Positions 9,068 to 18,008 of a DNA stretch of 64,000 bases are shown here, piece by piece (position 1 is the first letter of the stretch; every line of letters begins with the position of its first letter). Location of the stretch: contig NZ_JANIBC010000002.1 of NCBI RefSeq assembly GCF_024505085.1, forward strand, positions 410,735-474,734, given 5' to 3'. Made by a program: the position numbers and the translations under genes. This DNA is from Parvularcula maris (GTDB lineage Bacteria; Pseudomonadota; Alphaproteobacteria; Caulobacterales; Parvularculaceae). The notes beneath the pieces are model-generated. The model saw nothing but the letters and a program-made list of their open reading frames with translations. It had not been told where the DNA came from and did no database searches.

Positions 9068-12034
9068 ATGGCCATGCTACGCAAGACACTGATGATGACC
9101 GCGGCGAGCACCGTGCTGACGACGGGGGTCTCGTCTGCTCAAACGAGCAGCGGTGAGGAAGCCGTAGCTTTCAAACCCATGTTCGGGGACATCGTGGCTT
9201 TCCAGGGCGATATCCTTCCCTTCACCCGCATGACCAACTCGCTGACGGGGGACATCACTCCTTTTGCTGGCGACTTGGTTCCCTTTGCTGGAGATCTGGT
9301 CCCCTTCACGGGCGATCTCATCCCCTTCGCCGGCGACTTCCAGCCCTTTCACGGCGACTTCACCCCGTTCTACGGCGACATCAGCCCCTTCTGGGGGGAC
9401 ATCACCCCGTTCTGGGGCGACATCATGCCCTTCCGCGGCGACACTTCGCTGAGCGGCGACATCGTTCCCTTCTGGGGCGACCTCATCCCCTTCGCCGACG
9501 GCGACGTGGTCGAGGGCGGCCTCGGCAACTACTGGGCCGAGATCGGCCCGATGTGGGGCGACATCTACGCTTTCTGGGGCGACACCGCCGAGGCCTCCTC
9601 GCCCGACTGGGAGAACGTCCGCGACGAGTTTGCGGGCCTCGTCTCCTTTAGCGCCGAGCGCTGGGGCACCGCCGTCGCTCAAGAGACCGGCAAGGACTTC
9701 TACCAGGGCTTCGCCAACGAGCTTCTCAGCGCCTTCGGCCTGGACCTCGACGACCCCGCCTCCTTCGCAGAGATGGACGCCGCCAGCCGCTCGGCCTTCT
9801 TCATGGCCTGGTATGACGGCCTCATGGCCTTCAGCGGGATCGACCAGATCGACCACTGGATGCCGCAGATAGGTTGGAGCCCGCTTCTGACCCAGGAGCA
9901 GGGCGCCGGGCGCGACGCCCGCGTCGGTCTGATCGACGCCTCGATCAGCCTGCAGGAGGACACGTTCGAGTACCTCGTCCATGCCGGCGGGTACGAGGTC
10001 GAGACTACCGGTCACGGCGCCGCCGTCGCCAGCCTGATCGCCGCCCGCCACGATGGTCAGGGCACGATGGGCATCGCGCCGAACGCCACCGTCTACGCCT
10101 ACAACCCCTTCGATGCGACGGGTACGGCAGACACGCCGGACATCGCCGATGCTGTCAGCACGCTCGCCGGTATGGGTGTCAGCGTCATCAACATGTCGCT
10201 CGGCGTTCCGGGTGCCACCTTCCACCAGGATCTGGCGGACGTGATGACCGATCCGGGCCTTCGCGCCTTTGCCAATGACGTTCTGGTGGTCACCGCCGCC
10301 GGTAACGAAGGCGCCGTGCAGACCACGGATGTTGTCTGGGGCCAGGGCGGTCTTCTGACCAGCAACCTGATCCTCGTCGGCTCGGTAGATGTCACCGGCC
10401 AGATCTCCAGCTTCTCCAACCGTCCGGGCGAGGCCTGCTTCGTCTCCGCAAGCGGCAACTGCGCCGAGGGCGACCGCCTGATGGACCGCTTCCTGGTCGC
10501 TCCCGGCGAACTTCTTCTGGTGGCGGACAATCAGGGCGGCACCATGCGGGCCAGCGGCACGTCGTTTGCCGCGCCGCTCGTCACCGGCGCCATCTCGCTT
10601 CTCCACGACCGCTGGCCCTGGCTGCAGCAGCACCCCGAGGAGACGGCGGAGATCATTTTCGCCACCGCCCAGGACCTCGGCGAAGAAGGCGTCGACGCGG
10701 TCTACGGCCACGGTCTTCTCGATGTGGAGGCGTCCCAGTCGCCCATCGACTTCGCCGACCTCACCGTCTACGCAGGCAACAGTAACATCGCCTACCGCAC
10801 CAGCATGGGCCGTGTGAAGGATGCCGTCCTCGATCCGGGTACGCTCGATCTTCTCGACAACGGCGGCTACTACCTCATCGCCTTCGAGAATGTCGGCGAT
10901 ACGAGCCGGGACTTCCGCGTACCGCTGAGCCAGATGCTGCACGGGGTGAACACCTCCCTGTTCGGCCGTGTCGAGACCTTCCAGCGCCACGTCGCCCGCA
11001 GGCTGATGGACTGGGCGCACACGACGAGCGCTGCGGGCTTCGCGCCGCAGACCCTGGCTGCCACCCGCGAGTGGAGCCTCAGCTTCACCCCCACCGGCAC
11101 GGGTCAGGGCGAAGGCTTCATCCGCTTCCATTCGGAAGAAGACGGCCTGACCATGGTCGGCGGCCTCGGCACCGGGCTTCACAATCTCAGCCAGGTCGAG
11201 GGCTTCACCGCCCCCGACGCCTTCGATCCGCGCCGCGGCGGCGCCAACCCGATGCTGGGTCTTGCCGCAGGCGGCAGCTTCGCTGCCGTCGCCAAGGAGC
11301 TGACGGGCAGCCTCAGCCTGACGGTCGGCTACGCAGGCACGCCGTTGGAGCAGGTGCAGCAGGACCTCTTCACCGGCGCGCCGATGAACGGTGAGCGGAC
11401 CTTCGCGGTACAGAACAACGTCGCGGCCCACACCGAGCTCTCCTACGCTCCCAGCGAGCGCATGACCCTCGGTTTCGGCGTCACCGCGCTCAACGAAGGC
11501 GACAGCGTCCTCGGTGCCCAGGGCGGCGGCGCGCTCGCCGTCGGCGAGAGCACGAGCAGCGTCGGTCTGACCCTTTCGGGGCGCCTTGGCCTGACCGAGC
11601 GTCTCGGCCTCTCCGCCACGGCCACCGGCATGCGCGCGCTGGCCACCGACACGAACCAGGCGGGTCTGGGCGTCGCAGGCGGCGGCATCCTCGCCAGCTC
11701 CTTCCGCGTCGAGGCCAACATGACCTCGCTCCTCAAGGAAGGCGACCGCGTCACCCTCGCGGCCATCCAGCCCCTCAATGTCGAGGCCGGTGCGCTGAGC
11801 TTCAACCAGGCCCAGGTCACCGACCGCGAGACCGGCGAGCTCGGCATGGCGTCGAACGAGTGGGGCCTGTCCGGCGGACCGCGCCACCTCGCCTTCGAGA
11901 GCGCCTACGCCGCCTCGTTCAGGGACGACCGGATGCAGCTCTCCGCCTTCACCCGCTACGACCTTAACGATGTGGACATGACAGGCAGGCACAATGCTCT
12001 GTCAGTGGGTGCGCGCCTGGCGTTCACCTACTGA
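9068..12034 (+). CDS. Exported S8 subtilisin-like peptidase with N-terminal GD-repeat region
   Basis: A 988-residue secreted protein. A signal peptide ends near SSA-QT (about residue 25). Residues 38-174 hold about 17 copies of a six-to-nine-residue motif, [AWTY]-G-D-[IL]-x-P-F. The subtilase domain follows with Asp290 (GLIDASI), His316 in an unusual GHGAAVAS context, oxyanion Asn in TAAGNEG, and Ser499 (SGTSFAAP). The last 350 residues are beta-rich with alternating hydrophobic residues and end in RLAFTY; a terminal aromatic is typical of outer-membrane beta-barrels, so an autotransporter-like arrangement is inferred. The histidine kinase gene starts 30 bases later, implying an operon. Similar GD-repeat subtilases are known from other alphaproteobacteria; the role of the repeat is not known. 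Confidence 0.85.
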   Translation: MAMLRKTLMMTAASTVLTTGVSSAQTSSGEEAVAFKPMFGDIVAFQGDILPFTRMTNSLTGDITPFAGDLVPFAGDLVPFTGDLIPFAGDFQPFHGDFTPFYGDISPFWGDITPFWGDIMPFRGDTSLSGDIVPFWGDLIPFADGDVVEGGLGNYWAEIGPMWGDIYAFWGDTAEASSPDWENVRDEFAGLVSFSAERWGTAVAQETGKDFYQGFANELLSAFGLDLDDPASFAEMDAASRSAFFMAWYDGLMAFSGIDQIDHWMPQIGWSPLLTQEQGAGRDARVGLIDASISLQEDTFEYLVHAGGYEVETTGHGAAVASLIAARHDGQGTMGIAPNATVYAYNPFDATGTADTPDIADAVSTLAGMGVSVINMSLGVPGATFHQDLADVMTDPGLRAFANDVLVVTAAGNEGAVQTTDVVWGQGGLLTSNLILVGSVDVTGQISSFSNRPGEACFVSASGNCAEGDRLMDRFLVAPGELLLVADNQGGTMRASGTSFAAPLVTGAISLLHDRWPWLQQHPEETAEIIFATAQDLGEEGVDAVYGHGLLDVEASQSPIDFADLTVYAGNSNIAYRTSMGRVKDAVLDPGTLDLLDNGGYYLIAFENVGDTSRDFRVPLSQMLHGVNTSLFGRVETFQRHVARRLMDWAHTTSAAGFAPQTLAATREWSLSFTPTGTGQGEGFIRFHSEEDGLTMVGGLGTGLHNLSQVEGFTAPDAFDPRRGGANPMLGLAAGGSFAAVAKELTGSLSLTVGYAGTPLEQVQQDLFTGAPMNGERTFAVQNNVAAHTELSYAPSERMTLGFGVTALNEGDSVLGAQGGGALAVGESTSSVGLTLSGRLGLTERLGLSATATGMRALATDTNQAGLGVAGGGILASSFRVEANMTSLLKEGDRVTLAAIQPLNVEAGALSFNQAQVTDRETGELGMASNEWGLSGGPRHLAFESAYAASFRDDRMQLSAFTRYDLNDVDMTGRHNALSVGARLAFTY

Positions 12035-12064
12035 GCCTTGGGGAAGGGGCTGAAGGGGAACGCA

Positions 12065-15000
12065 GTGCACAAGCCGCGGCTTTCATCGCGAAACGGGGGC
12101 AGGCCATGGCGGTCTGCCTTCGGCCTGATCGCCCTTGGCATCTGCGCCGCCATCCAGCAGCCCGCCTGGGGCGCTGGGGACAGCGCTAAGCCCGAAGCGG
12201 TAGAGGCGGCTGAGCCCGAAAACCCGTCGAGCCTTACCGGCAGCGGCGATCAGGGCGGCGGCAGCGCGCCGGAGCCGCAGGACTATAAGGGCTTCGTCGA
12301 GCGGGCCAAAAGCGCCATGATGACCGCGCCCGAGGAGGCCTTCCAGGCCGCGGAGAAGAGCTACGCCCTCGCCGCTGCCGGGGCATCCGACCAGACCGAA
12401 GCCATGGCGACCTCCCTCTGGCTCAAGGCCGAAGCGGGTCTTCGCACCGGAAGGGGGGACGAGGCCGCCGAGGCTGCGCGCCTTGGCCTATCGCTCATAG
12501 AGGACCGCCCGGACCTCGCCCTTCTTGCCGCCGACCTCACCCTCGCCAGGGGCCGGATCGCCGGGCAGGACGGCGATATCGAGCTCGCCGTGCGCAGCTA
12601 CCACGAGGCGTACGATCTCTATGTGACGCTGGGGAATGCCAGGAAGGAGAGCCTCACCCTTCAGTCCCTCGGCTCCGTCCACCGCGATGCGGAGAGCTAC
12701 GAGAAGGCGCTGGACTTCTTCAACCGTGCCAAGATGGTCTATGACGGCGACGACATCGTCCGCCTCTCCATCACCAACAATGTCGGCAACATCCTCCGCG
12801 ATACGGGGAAGTATGACGAGGCCATGGAGCGCTTCGACGAGGCCGTCGAGATCGCGACGGAGATGGGAAGCGACGTCCTCGTGGCAAGGGTTCTGACCAA
12901 TGTCGCGCAGCTCGAACTGGAGCGCGGACGGCTGGATGCCATGGAGGAGGTCATCGAGCGCGCCGGCGCCCTCCTGCAGACCGAAGAAGGCGCGCGCTGG
13001 CTGCGCTTCGTTCACGGGGCGGAGGCCGAACTCGCCCTTGCCAAGGGCGATACGGTGAGGGCGCTCAGCGCTCTCAAGCTCGGCTTCGAAGGCATCGACC
13101 CGACCACGACCACTATGGCCTTCCGCGAGATGCACCAAACGGCGGCCAACGCCTACGACCGCGCGGGTCTCTACCGGCTGGCCTTCGTTCACCTGACCCA
13201 GTTCAAGCGCCTTTCCGACGAGGCCAAGTCCCTCTCCACTTCGGCCAACCTCGCCCTTCTGGGTGCGGAGTTCCAGTTTGCCGAGCAGAAGCTCAACATC
13301 ACTCGCCTGGAGAACCAGTCCCGCGTGACCATGGCCGAGCTCGACGCGGCCGAGGCCAAGCAGCGCTCCTTGCGCGCGATCATCGTCAGCGGCGGACTGG
13401 TCCTCATGGTGGCGGGCGCCATGGGCTTCCTGACCATCCGCAACCAAGAGAAGATCAAGCGCATCAACGGCGATCTGTCCGAGACCGTCTCGAAGCTGAG
13501 CGAGGAGATCGGCGCCCGCGAGCAGGTCGAGAAGGACCTGATCGTGGCGCGCGACAAGGCCGAGGACGCCGACCGGATGAAGTCGGTCTTCCTCGCTACG
13601 ATGAGCCATGAGCTCAGAACACCGATGAACGGCATTCTGGGCTTCACCGAGGTCCTCCTGTCCGGCGATCTGACCGAGGAGCAGCGCGAGCAGATCGAGA
13701 TCATCGACCAGTCCTCCGGCTCGCTCCTGACGCTGATCAACGACATCCTCGATATCAGCCAGCTCGAGGCGGGCAAGTTCAAGCTGCGCGAGATGGATTT
13801 TGACCTCCGGGTCACCGCCTTCAACGCCGTCAAGCTGCTGCGAGCCAGGGCGCTCGAGAAGCACCTCTCCCTCATCGTCGATGTGGAGGAGGACGTGCCC
13901 GCCCAGGTGCATGGCGACGAGGACCGGCTGCGCCAGATCATCCTCAACCTCGTCGGCAACGCGGTGAAGTTCACCGAGCAGGGCTGCGTCGTCCTCAGGG
14001 TGATGCGCGGCGATGCGCCCGGCGAGATACGCTTCGAGGTCCATGACAGCGGCATCGGCATCCCCCAGGACAAGATCGCGACCCTCTTCGACCGCTTCTC
14101 CCAGGTGGACGGCAGCCATACCCGCAAGCATGCGGGATCGGGCCTCGGCCTCGCCATCTCCAAGGAGCTCAGCCACGCCATGGGCGGCACCATCGCCTGC
14201 AGCTCCGAGCCGGGCGTGGGCAGCGTCTTCTCCTTCACGGCCCGGCTCATCCCCGAGGGTGCAGCGGCGAGCGAGCCGATCAAGCAGCGCTATGCGGGCC
14301 GCCAGGTCGCGCTTCTCGATCCCCTTCCCCTGCGCCGCGAGGCGATCGCCCGCATCGCCGCACGCAGCGGCGCCGAAGTGCTCCGCCTGCCCAAGCCCGC
14401 CGAGGTGGCGGGGGCGGATCTGGTGCTCGTAGGAGGCGACGGGACGAGCTGCGCCGCCAAGGACGCGGCGGTGGTTCGCCAGTCGGGAGCGGAGCCTGCC
14501 AAGGTGCTCGGCTACGGCCTGCAGGACAAGGCCGCCTCGGGCTCGATCGGCTCTATCCTCGACCCCATCATCACCAATCCGAGCCTCGGCAAGGCCATGA
14601 ACGCTGTCCTCCTGGGTGAAGGAGAGGAACACAAAGAGCGTAAGACGGTCTCGGCCATGCGCTCGGGCAGCGCCAAGGCGATGACCGAGGACCTGACCGG
14701 GCGCAAGGTGCTGATCGTGGACGACGTGGCCGCGAACAGGAAGCTGGTGGAGTGCATCCTCAAGCAGTTCGGGGTGGCTTGCGTTCTGGTCGAGAACGGC
14801 CAGGAGGCTGTGGAGGCCGCGCAGCACGAGAGCTTCGGGATCATCCTCATGGACGTCTTCATGCCCGTCATGGGCGGGCTGGAGGCGGCCCGCACCATCA
14901 AGCGCGGCGGCGGGCTGAACGCCAGCACGCCCATCTTCGCCCTCACCGCCTCCCCCTCGGCGAGCGAGCGGCAGGAGGCTCTCGACGCAGGCATGAACGG

Positions 15001-15103
15001 CGTCCTCACCAAGCCCATCGACGTCGCCAAGCTGCGCAAGGTGGTGGTGGATACGCTGACCGGGCGGCTCGACCCCGGCGCCCATCTGGCGGAAGAGGCC
15101 TAG
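12065..15103 (+). CDS. Hybrid sensor histidine kinase with TPR sensor region and receiver domain
   Basis: Inner-membrane signalling protein of 1012 residues. Domains in order: an N-terminal signal or membrane segment (about 19-38), a periplasmic tetratricopeptide region (about 80-410), a transmembrane helix (about 436-458), a coiled-coil linker, HisKA with the phospho-acceptor His515 (MSHELRTP), a HATPase domain (N box NLVGNAVKF, G boxes GIGIP and GSGLGLAI), a degenerate receiver-like segment with no phospho-acceptor (about 745-860), and a C-terminal receiver with Asp930 (ILMDVFMP). GTG 12065 is chosen because GAAGGGG lies six bases before it; the TTG at 12038 has no ribosome site. It lies 30 bases after the GD-repeat subtilase. 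No cognate DNA-binding regulator is adjacent. Confidence 0.88.
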   Translation: MHKPRLSSRNGGRPWRSAFGLIALGICAAIQQPAWGAGDSAKPEAVEAAEPENPSSLTGSGDQGGGSAPEPQDYKGFVERAKSAMMTAPEEAFQAAEKSYALAAAGASDQTEAMATSLWLKAEAGLRTGRGDEAAEAARLGLSLIEDRPDLALLAADLTLARGRIAGQDGDIELAVRSYHEAYDLYVTLGNARKESLTLQSLGSVHRDAESYEKALDFFNRAKMVYDGDDIVRLSITNNVGNILRDTGKYDEAMERFDEAVEIATEMGSDVLVARVLTNVAQLELERGRLDAMEEVIERAGALLQTEEGARWLRFVHGAEAELALAKGDTVRALSALKLGFEGIDPTTTTMAFREMHQTAANAYDRAGLYRLAFVHLTQFKRLSDEAKSLSTSANLALLGAEFQFAEQKLNITRLENQSRVTMAELDAAEAKQRSLRAIIVSGGLVLMVAGAMGFLTIRNQEKIKRINGDLSETVSKLSEEIGAREQVEKDLIVARDKAEDADRMKSVFLATMSHELRTPMNGILGFTEVLLSGDLTEEQREQIEIIDQSSGSLLTLINDILDISQLEAGKFKLREMDFDLRVTAFNAVKLLRARALEKHLSLIVDVEEDVPAQVHGDEDRLRQIILNLVGNAVKFTEQGCVVLRVMRGDAPGEIRFEVHDSGIGIPQDKIATLFDRFSQVDGSHTRKHAGSGLGLAISKELSHAMGGTIACSSEPGVGSVFSFTARLIPEGAAASEPIKQRYAGRQVALLDPLPLRREAIARIAARSGAEVLRLPKPAEVAGADLVLVGGDGTSCAAKDAAVVRQSGAEPAKVLGYGLQDKAASGSIGSILDPIITNPSLGKAMNAVLLGEGEEHKERKTVSAMRSGSAKAMTEDLTGRKVLIVDDVAANRKLVECILKQFGVACVLVENGQEAVEAAQHESFGIILMDVFMPVMGGLEAARTIKRGGGLNASTPIFALTASPSASERQEALDAGMNGVLTKPIDVAKLRKVVVDTLTGRLDPGAHLAEEA

Positions 15104-15155
15104 GGGCCGGACCCCGGACTATCCCCGCCGTGCAAACCCGCTATATGCGCGGGTT

Positions 15156-16739
15156 ATGAGCAACCACATCCTTCCGCCCGACATCCTGGAGAACGCGAAA
15201 GCCTGGCCTATCCAAGAGGCCAAGGCCCTGAAGAAGCGCCTGGACAAGACGGCCAAGAAGGACGGCCTCGTCACCTTCGAGACCGGCTACGGCCCCTCCG
15301 GCCCGCCCCATATCGGCACCTTCGGCGAGGTGGCGCGGACCTCCTTCGTGCGCCATGCCTTCAGTGCGCTTTACCCGGATTATGAGACGCGGATCCTCTC
15401 GGTCTCGGACGATATGGATGGTATGCGGAAGCTTCCTCCTGTTCCAGGTGCTGACGCGCTCGAGCCCTATCTGCAGCAGCCCCTTTCCCGCGTGCCCGAT
15501 CCGGCAGGCGAGGCTGAGAGCTTTGCCGGGGCCAACAACGCAAAGTTGCAGGCCTTTCTCGACCGCTTCGGCTTCGATTACGAGTTCATCTCAGCGAGCG
15601 ATGCTTACAATTCAGGCCGCAAGGACGGCGCGCTGATCCGTATGCTGGAAGTCTATGACGAGGTCATGGACATCATCCTACCGACCTTGGGTGAGGAGCG
15701 GCGGGCGACGTATTCTCCGATCCTGCCCATCAGTCCGGATAGCGGGCGGGTTCTTTACGTTCCGCTCCTCGAACGAGACGCGGCTTCGGGCACGATCGTC
15801 TATGAGGACGAGGACGGCACGCGCCGCGAGCAGAAGGTCACTAGAGGACAGGCGAAGCTTCAGTGGAAAGCCGACTGGGCCGGGCACTGGTATGCTTTCG
15901 ATACGGATTATGAGATGTCCGGCGAGGACCTGACCGAGAGCGTGCGGCTGTCCCGCCGGATCATCCAAGCCATGGGTAAGGAGCCGCCCGTGGGCTTCAA
16001 CTACCAGCTCTTCCTGGACGAAGAGGGCAAGAAGATCTCCAAGACCAAGGGCAACGGCCTGACGATCGAGGAGTGGCTACGCTATGCCTCGCCCGCGAGC
16101 CTGCAGCTCTTCAACTTCTCAGCGCCGAAGAAGGCCAAGAAGCTCTATTTCGACATCATCCCGAAGACGGCGGACGAGTACTGGTCCCATGTGGAGAAGT
16201 TCGCGGACCAGGAAGATGCGAAGCGTGCGGACAACCCAGCCTTCTTCATCCACCAGGGCGATGTCCCTTCCGTCACCCCGCCGGTGAGCTTCTCGCTGCT
16301 CCTCAACATCGTCGATGCCTCGGGTACGTCCGACCCCGAAGTGCTGCGCGGCTTCGTGGCCAAGTACCGGCCGGACGCGAGCGAAGAAGAGATGGCGGCG
16401 CTCGAGCCCATGCTCGGCTACGCGGTGAACTACTTCCAGGACTTCGTGCTGCCGAAGAAGAGCTTCCGTGCGCCTACTGATGAGGAGCGCGCGGCGCTCG
16501 AGTTCCTGGTGCAGCGCTTCTCCGAAGTGGGCGAGGACGAGGCGGAGGACGTCTACCAGACCATCGTCTTCGATGCGGGCAAGGCACAAGGGTTCGAGAA
16601 CATGCGCGGCTGGTTCAAGGCCCTCTACGAGGTGGTGTTCGGCCAGTCCGAAGGCCCGCGCATGGGGCCGTTCGTCAAGATCTACGGCCCGCGGGAGACG
16701 GCGGAGCTGATCGGCCGTGCCCTGAAGAGAGAGGCTTAG
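15156..16739 (+). CDS. lysK: Lysyl-tRNA synthetase, class I
   Basis: Cytosolic enzyme of 527 residues that charges tRNA-Lys. It is the archaeal-type class I enzyme, which many alphaproteobacteria use in place of the usual class II LysS. The Rossmann-fold signatures are the HIGH-like PHIGT (about residues 51-55) and the KMSKS-like KISKTKG (about 292-298). Length fits the family. ATG 15156 lies 52 bases after the kinase gene. The MscS channel gene starts one base after the stop, so the two are co-transcribed. Confidence 0.95.
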   Translation: MSNHILPPDILENAKAWPIQEAKALKKRLDKTAKKDGLVTFETGYGPSGPPHIGTFGEVARTSFVRHAFSALYPDYETRILSVSDDMDGMRKLPPVPGADALEPYLQQPLSRVPDPAGEAESFAGANNAKLQAFLDRFGFDYEFISASDAYNSGRKDGALIRMLEVYDEVMDIILPTLGEERRATYSPILPISPDSGRVLYVPLLERDAASGTIVYEDEDGTRREQKVTRGQAKLQWKADWAGHWYAFDTDYEMSGEDLTESVRLSRRIIQAMGKEPPVGFNYQLFLDEEGKKISKTKGNGLTIEEWLRYASPASLQLFNFSAPKKAKKLYFDIIPKTADEYWSHVEKFADQEDAKRADNPAFFIHQGDVPSVTPPVSFSLLLNIVDASGTSDPEVLRGFVAKYRPDASEEEMAALEPMLGYAVNYFQDFVLPKKSFRAPTDEERAALEFLVQRFSEVGEDEAEDVYQTIVFDAGKAQGFENMRGWFKALYEVVFGQSEGPRMGPFVKIYGPRETAELIGRALKREA

Positions 16740-16740
16740 C

Positions 16741-17874
16741 GTGCAGGCGGCGGAGCAGCTCGAAGAGGGTCTGGCGGAGGTCGGTCAGAGCCTCGAGGAG
16801 GTGGGTGAGAAAATCGCCCCCGCCGCCGAACGCACCGAGACCCTGCTGACGCAGATCTGGGAGCTCCTGCCGCTTCTGGCGGTGGCGATCGTGGCCGTCT
16901 GCCTGTTCTACCTCGCAGGGCGCTTTTTAGGGTCGCGGGACTTTCTGACCAAGCGGCTGTCCCGCGGCAGCGACCTGATCGAGGAGCTCCTCCGCCGGGT
17001 GATCCCGGTCGTCTTTCTCCTGCTCGGTATCGTCTTTGCCCTGAACATCCTCGATGCGGTGGCGATCCTCTCCGCCATCCTGGGGGCTGCGGGTGTCGTC
17101 GGTATCGCAGTGGGTTTTGCCATTCGCGACACGATCGAGAACTTCATCGCCTCGGTCATGCTGTCGATCCGCCAGCCCTTCAGGCCCAAGGACTATGTGG
17201 ACATTGACGGGCGCCAGGGCTTCGTCGTGCGGTTGACCAGCCGGGCGACGATCCTGATGACCGCCGACGGCGTCTCGGTGCGCATTCCCAACGCCAATGT
17301 CTTCAAGGCGGTGATCGTCAACTATACGCGGAATGCGGAGCGCCGGGCGACCTTCCAGCTCGGCATCGACGCCGAGGACGACCCCCAGGCCGCCATCGAG
17401 CGGGGCATCGCCCATATGCTGGCCCTGCCCTTCACCCTCAACGAACCCCCGCCCAAGGCCTGGATCGAGGAGGTCGGCGACAGCAACATCCTCCTCACCT
17501 ACGCCTTCTGGATCGACCAGCGCGAGACGGACTTCCTCAAAGCCAAGTCCGCCGCCATCCGCGTGGTCAAGGACATGCTGGAGGAGGAGGGCTTCACCCT
17601 GCCCGAGCCCATCTACCGCCTGCGCATCGACCAGATTCCCGACGCCCTCAAAGCGGTGGTCCACCAGACCGATCAGCCCTTCGAGGAGGCGCCGCCCAGG
17701 AAGGAAAGCCCCAAGGCGGCGCAGGTCACGGCGGATACGTCCGTAGACGACACGGTGCAGAAGAAGGTGGATGCCGACCGGGCCGAAGCCAGTGACGATG
17801 ATCTTCTCAGCGAGGATGCGCCGACGGAGTTCGGCGACCAGGGCGAGGGTGAGAACCCATCCGGCAGGAAATAG
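16741..17874 (+). CDS. MscS-type mechanosensitive ion channel
   Basis: Inner-membrane channel of 377 residues that opens under membrane tension to release solutes on osmotic downshock. Three hydrophobic helices (about 40-60, 85-105, 107-128) lead into the MscS core: the pore-lining Gly/Ala-rich helix (ILGAAGVVGIAVGFAI), then the conserved beta-domain (RPFRPKDYVDIDG, RIPNANVFKAVIVNYTRN). The last 70 residues are an acidic, low-complexity cytoplasmic tail. The GTG start has AGAGAGG upstream and lies one base after the lysK stop. Confidence 0.9.
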   Translation: MQAAEQLEEGLAEVGQSLEEVGEKIAPAAERTETLLTQIWELLPLLAVAIVAVCLFYLAGRFLGSRDFLTKRLSRGSDLIEELLRRVIPVVFLLLGIVFALNILDAVAILSAILGAAGVVGIAVGFAIRDTIENFIASVMLSIRQPFRPKDYVDIDGRQGFVVRLTSRATILMTADGVSVRIPNANVFKAVIVNYTRNAERRATFQLGIDAEDDPQAAIERGIAHMLALPFTLNEPPPKAWIEEVGDSNILLTYAFWIDQRETDFLKAKSAAIRVVKDMLEEEGFTLPEPIYRLRIDQIPDALKAVVHQTDQPFEEAPPRKESPKAAQVTADTSVDDTVQKKVDADRAEASDDDLLSEDAPTEFGDQGEGENPSGRK

Positions 17875-18008
17875 CGCACGGGCATGCTGCGCTGGCGAAA
17901 AAGGTCAGCGATATAATATCCAGTAGCTTTTTATCGCCTAACGAGATTGCAACCACCAGCGAGCCTGCGGCACCCTGTCCCACTTCAGTACGTAATCAGG
18001 GACCTTCC
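17875..18008. promoter_or_regulatory. Probable promoter region of the M36 protease gene
   Basis: A short AT-richer gap with a perfect TATAAT at 17912-17917, 91 bases before the start codon. No convincing -35 element is seen at 16-18 bases upstream, so the assignment rests on the -10 match alone. Confidence 0.35.

Noticed and set aside
9179..9590. CRISPR-like or DNA-level tandem repeat
   Set aside because: The periodicity is at protein level (Gly-Asp units of variable spacing) within an open frame; DNA units are not identical.
9077..11992. 971-codon open frame opposite the GD-repeat subtilase
   Set aside because: Shadow of a high-GC gene: no ribosome site, low-complexity product, no recognisable domain; the plus-strand product has a full signal peptide and catalytic triad.
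12488..15085. 865-codon open frame opposite the hybrid kinase
   Set aside because: Same reason: mirror of a high-GC coding strand, with the kinase domains clear on the other strand.
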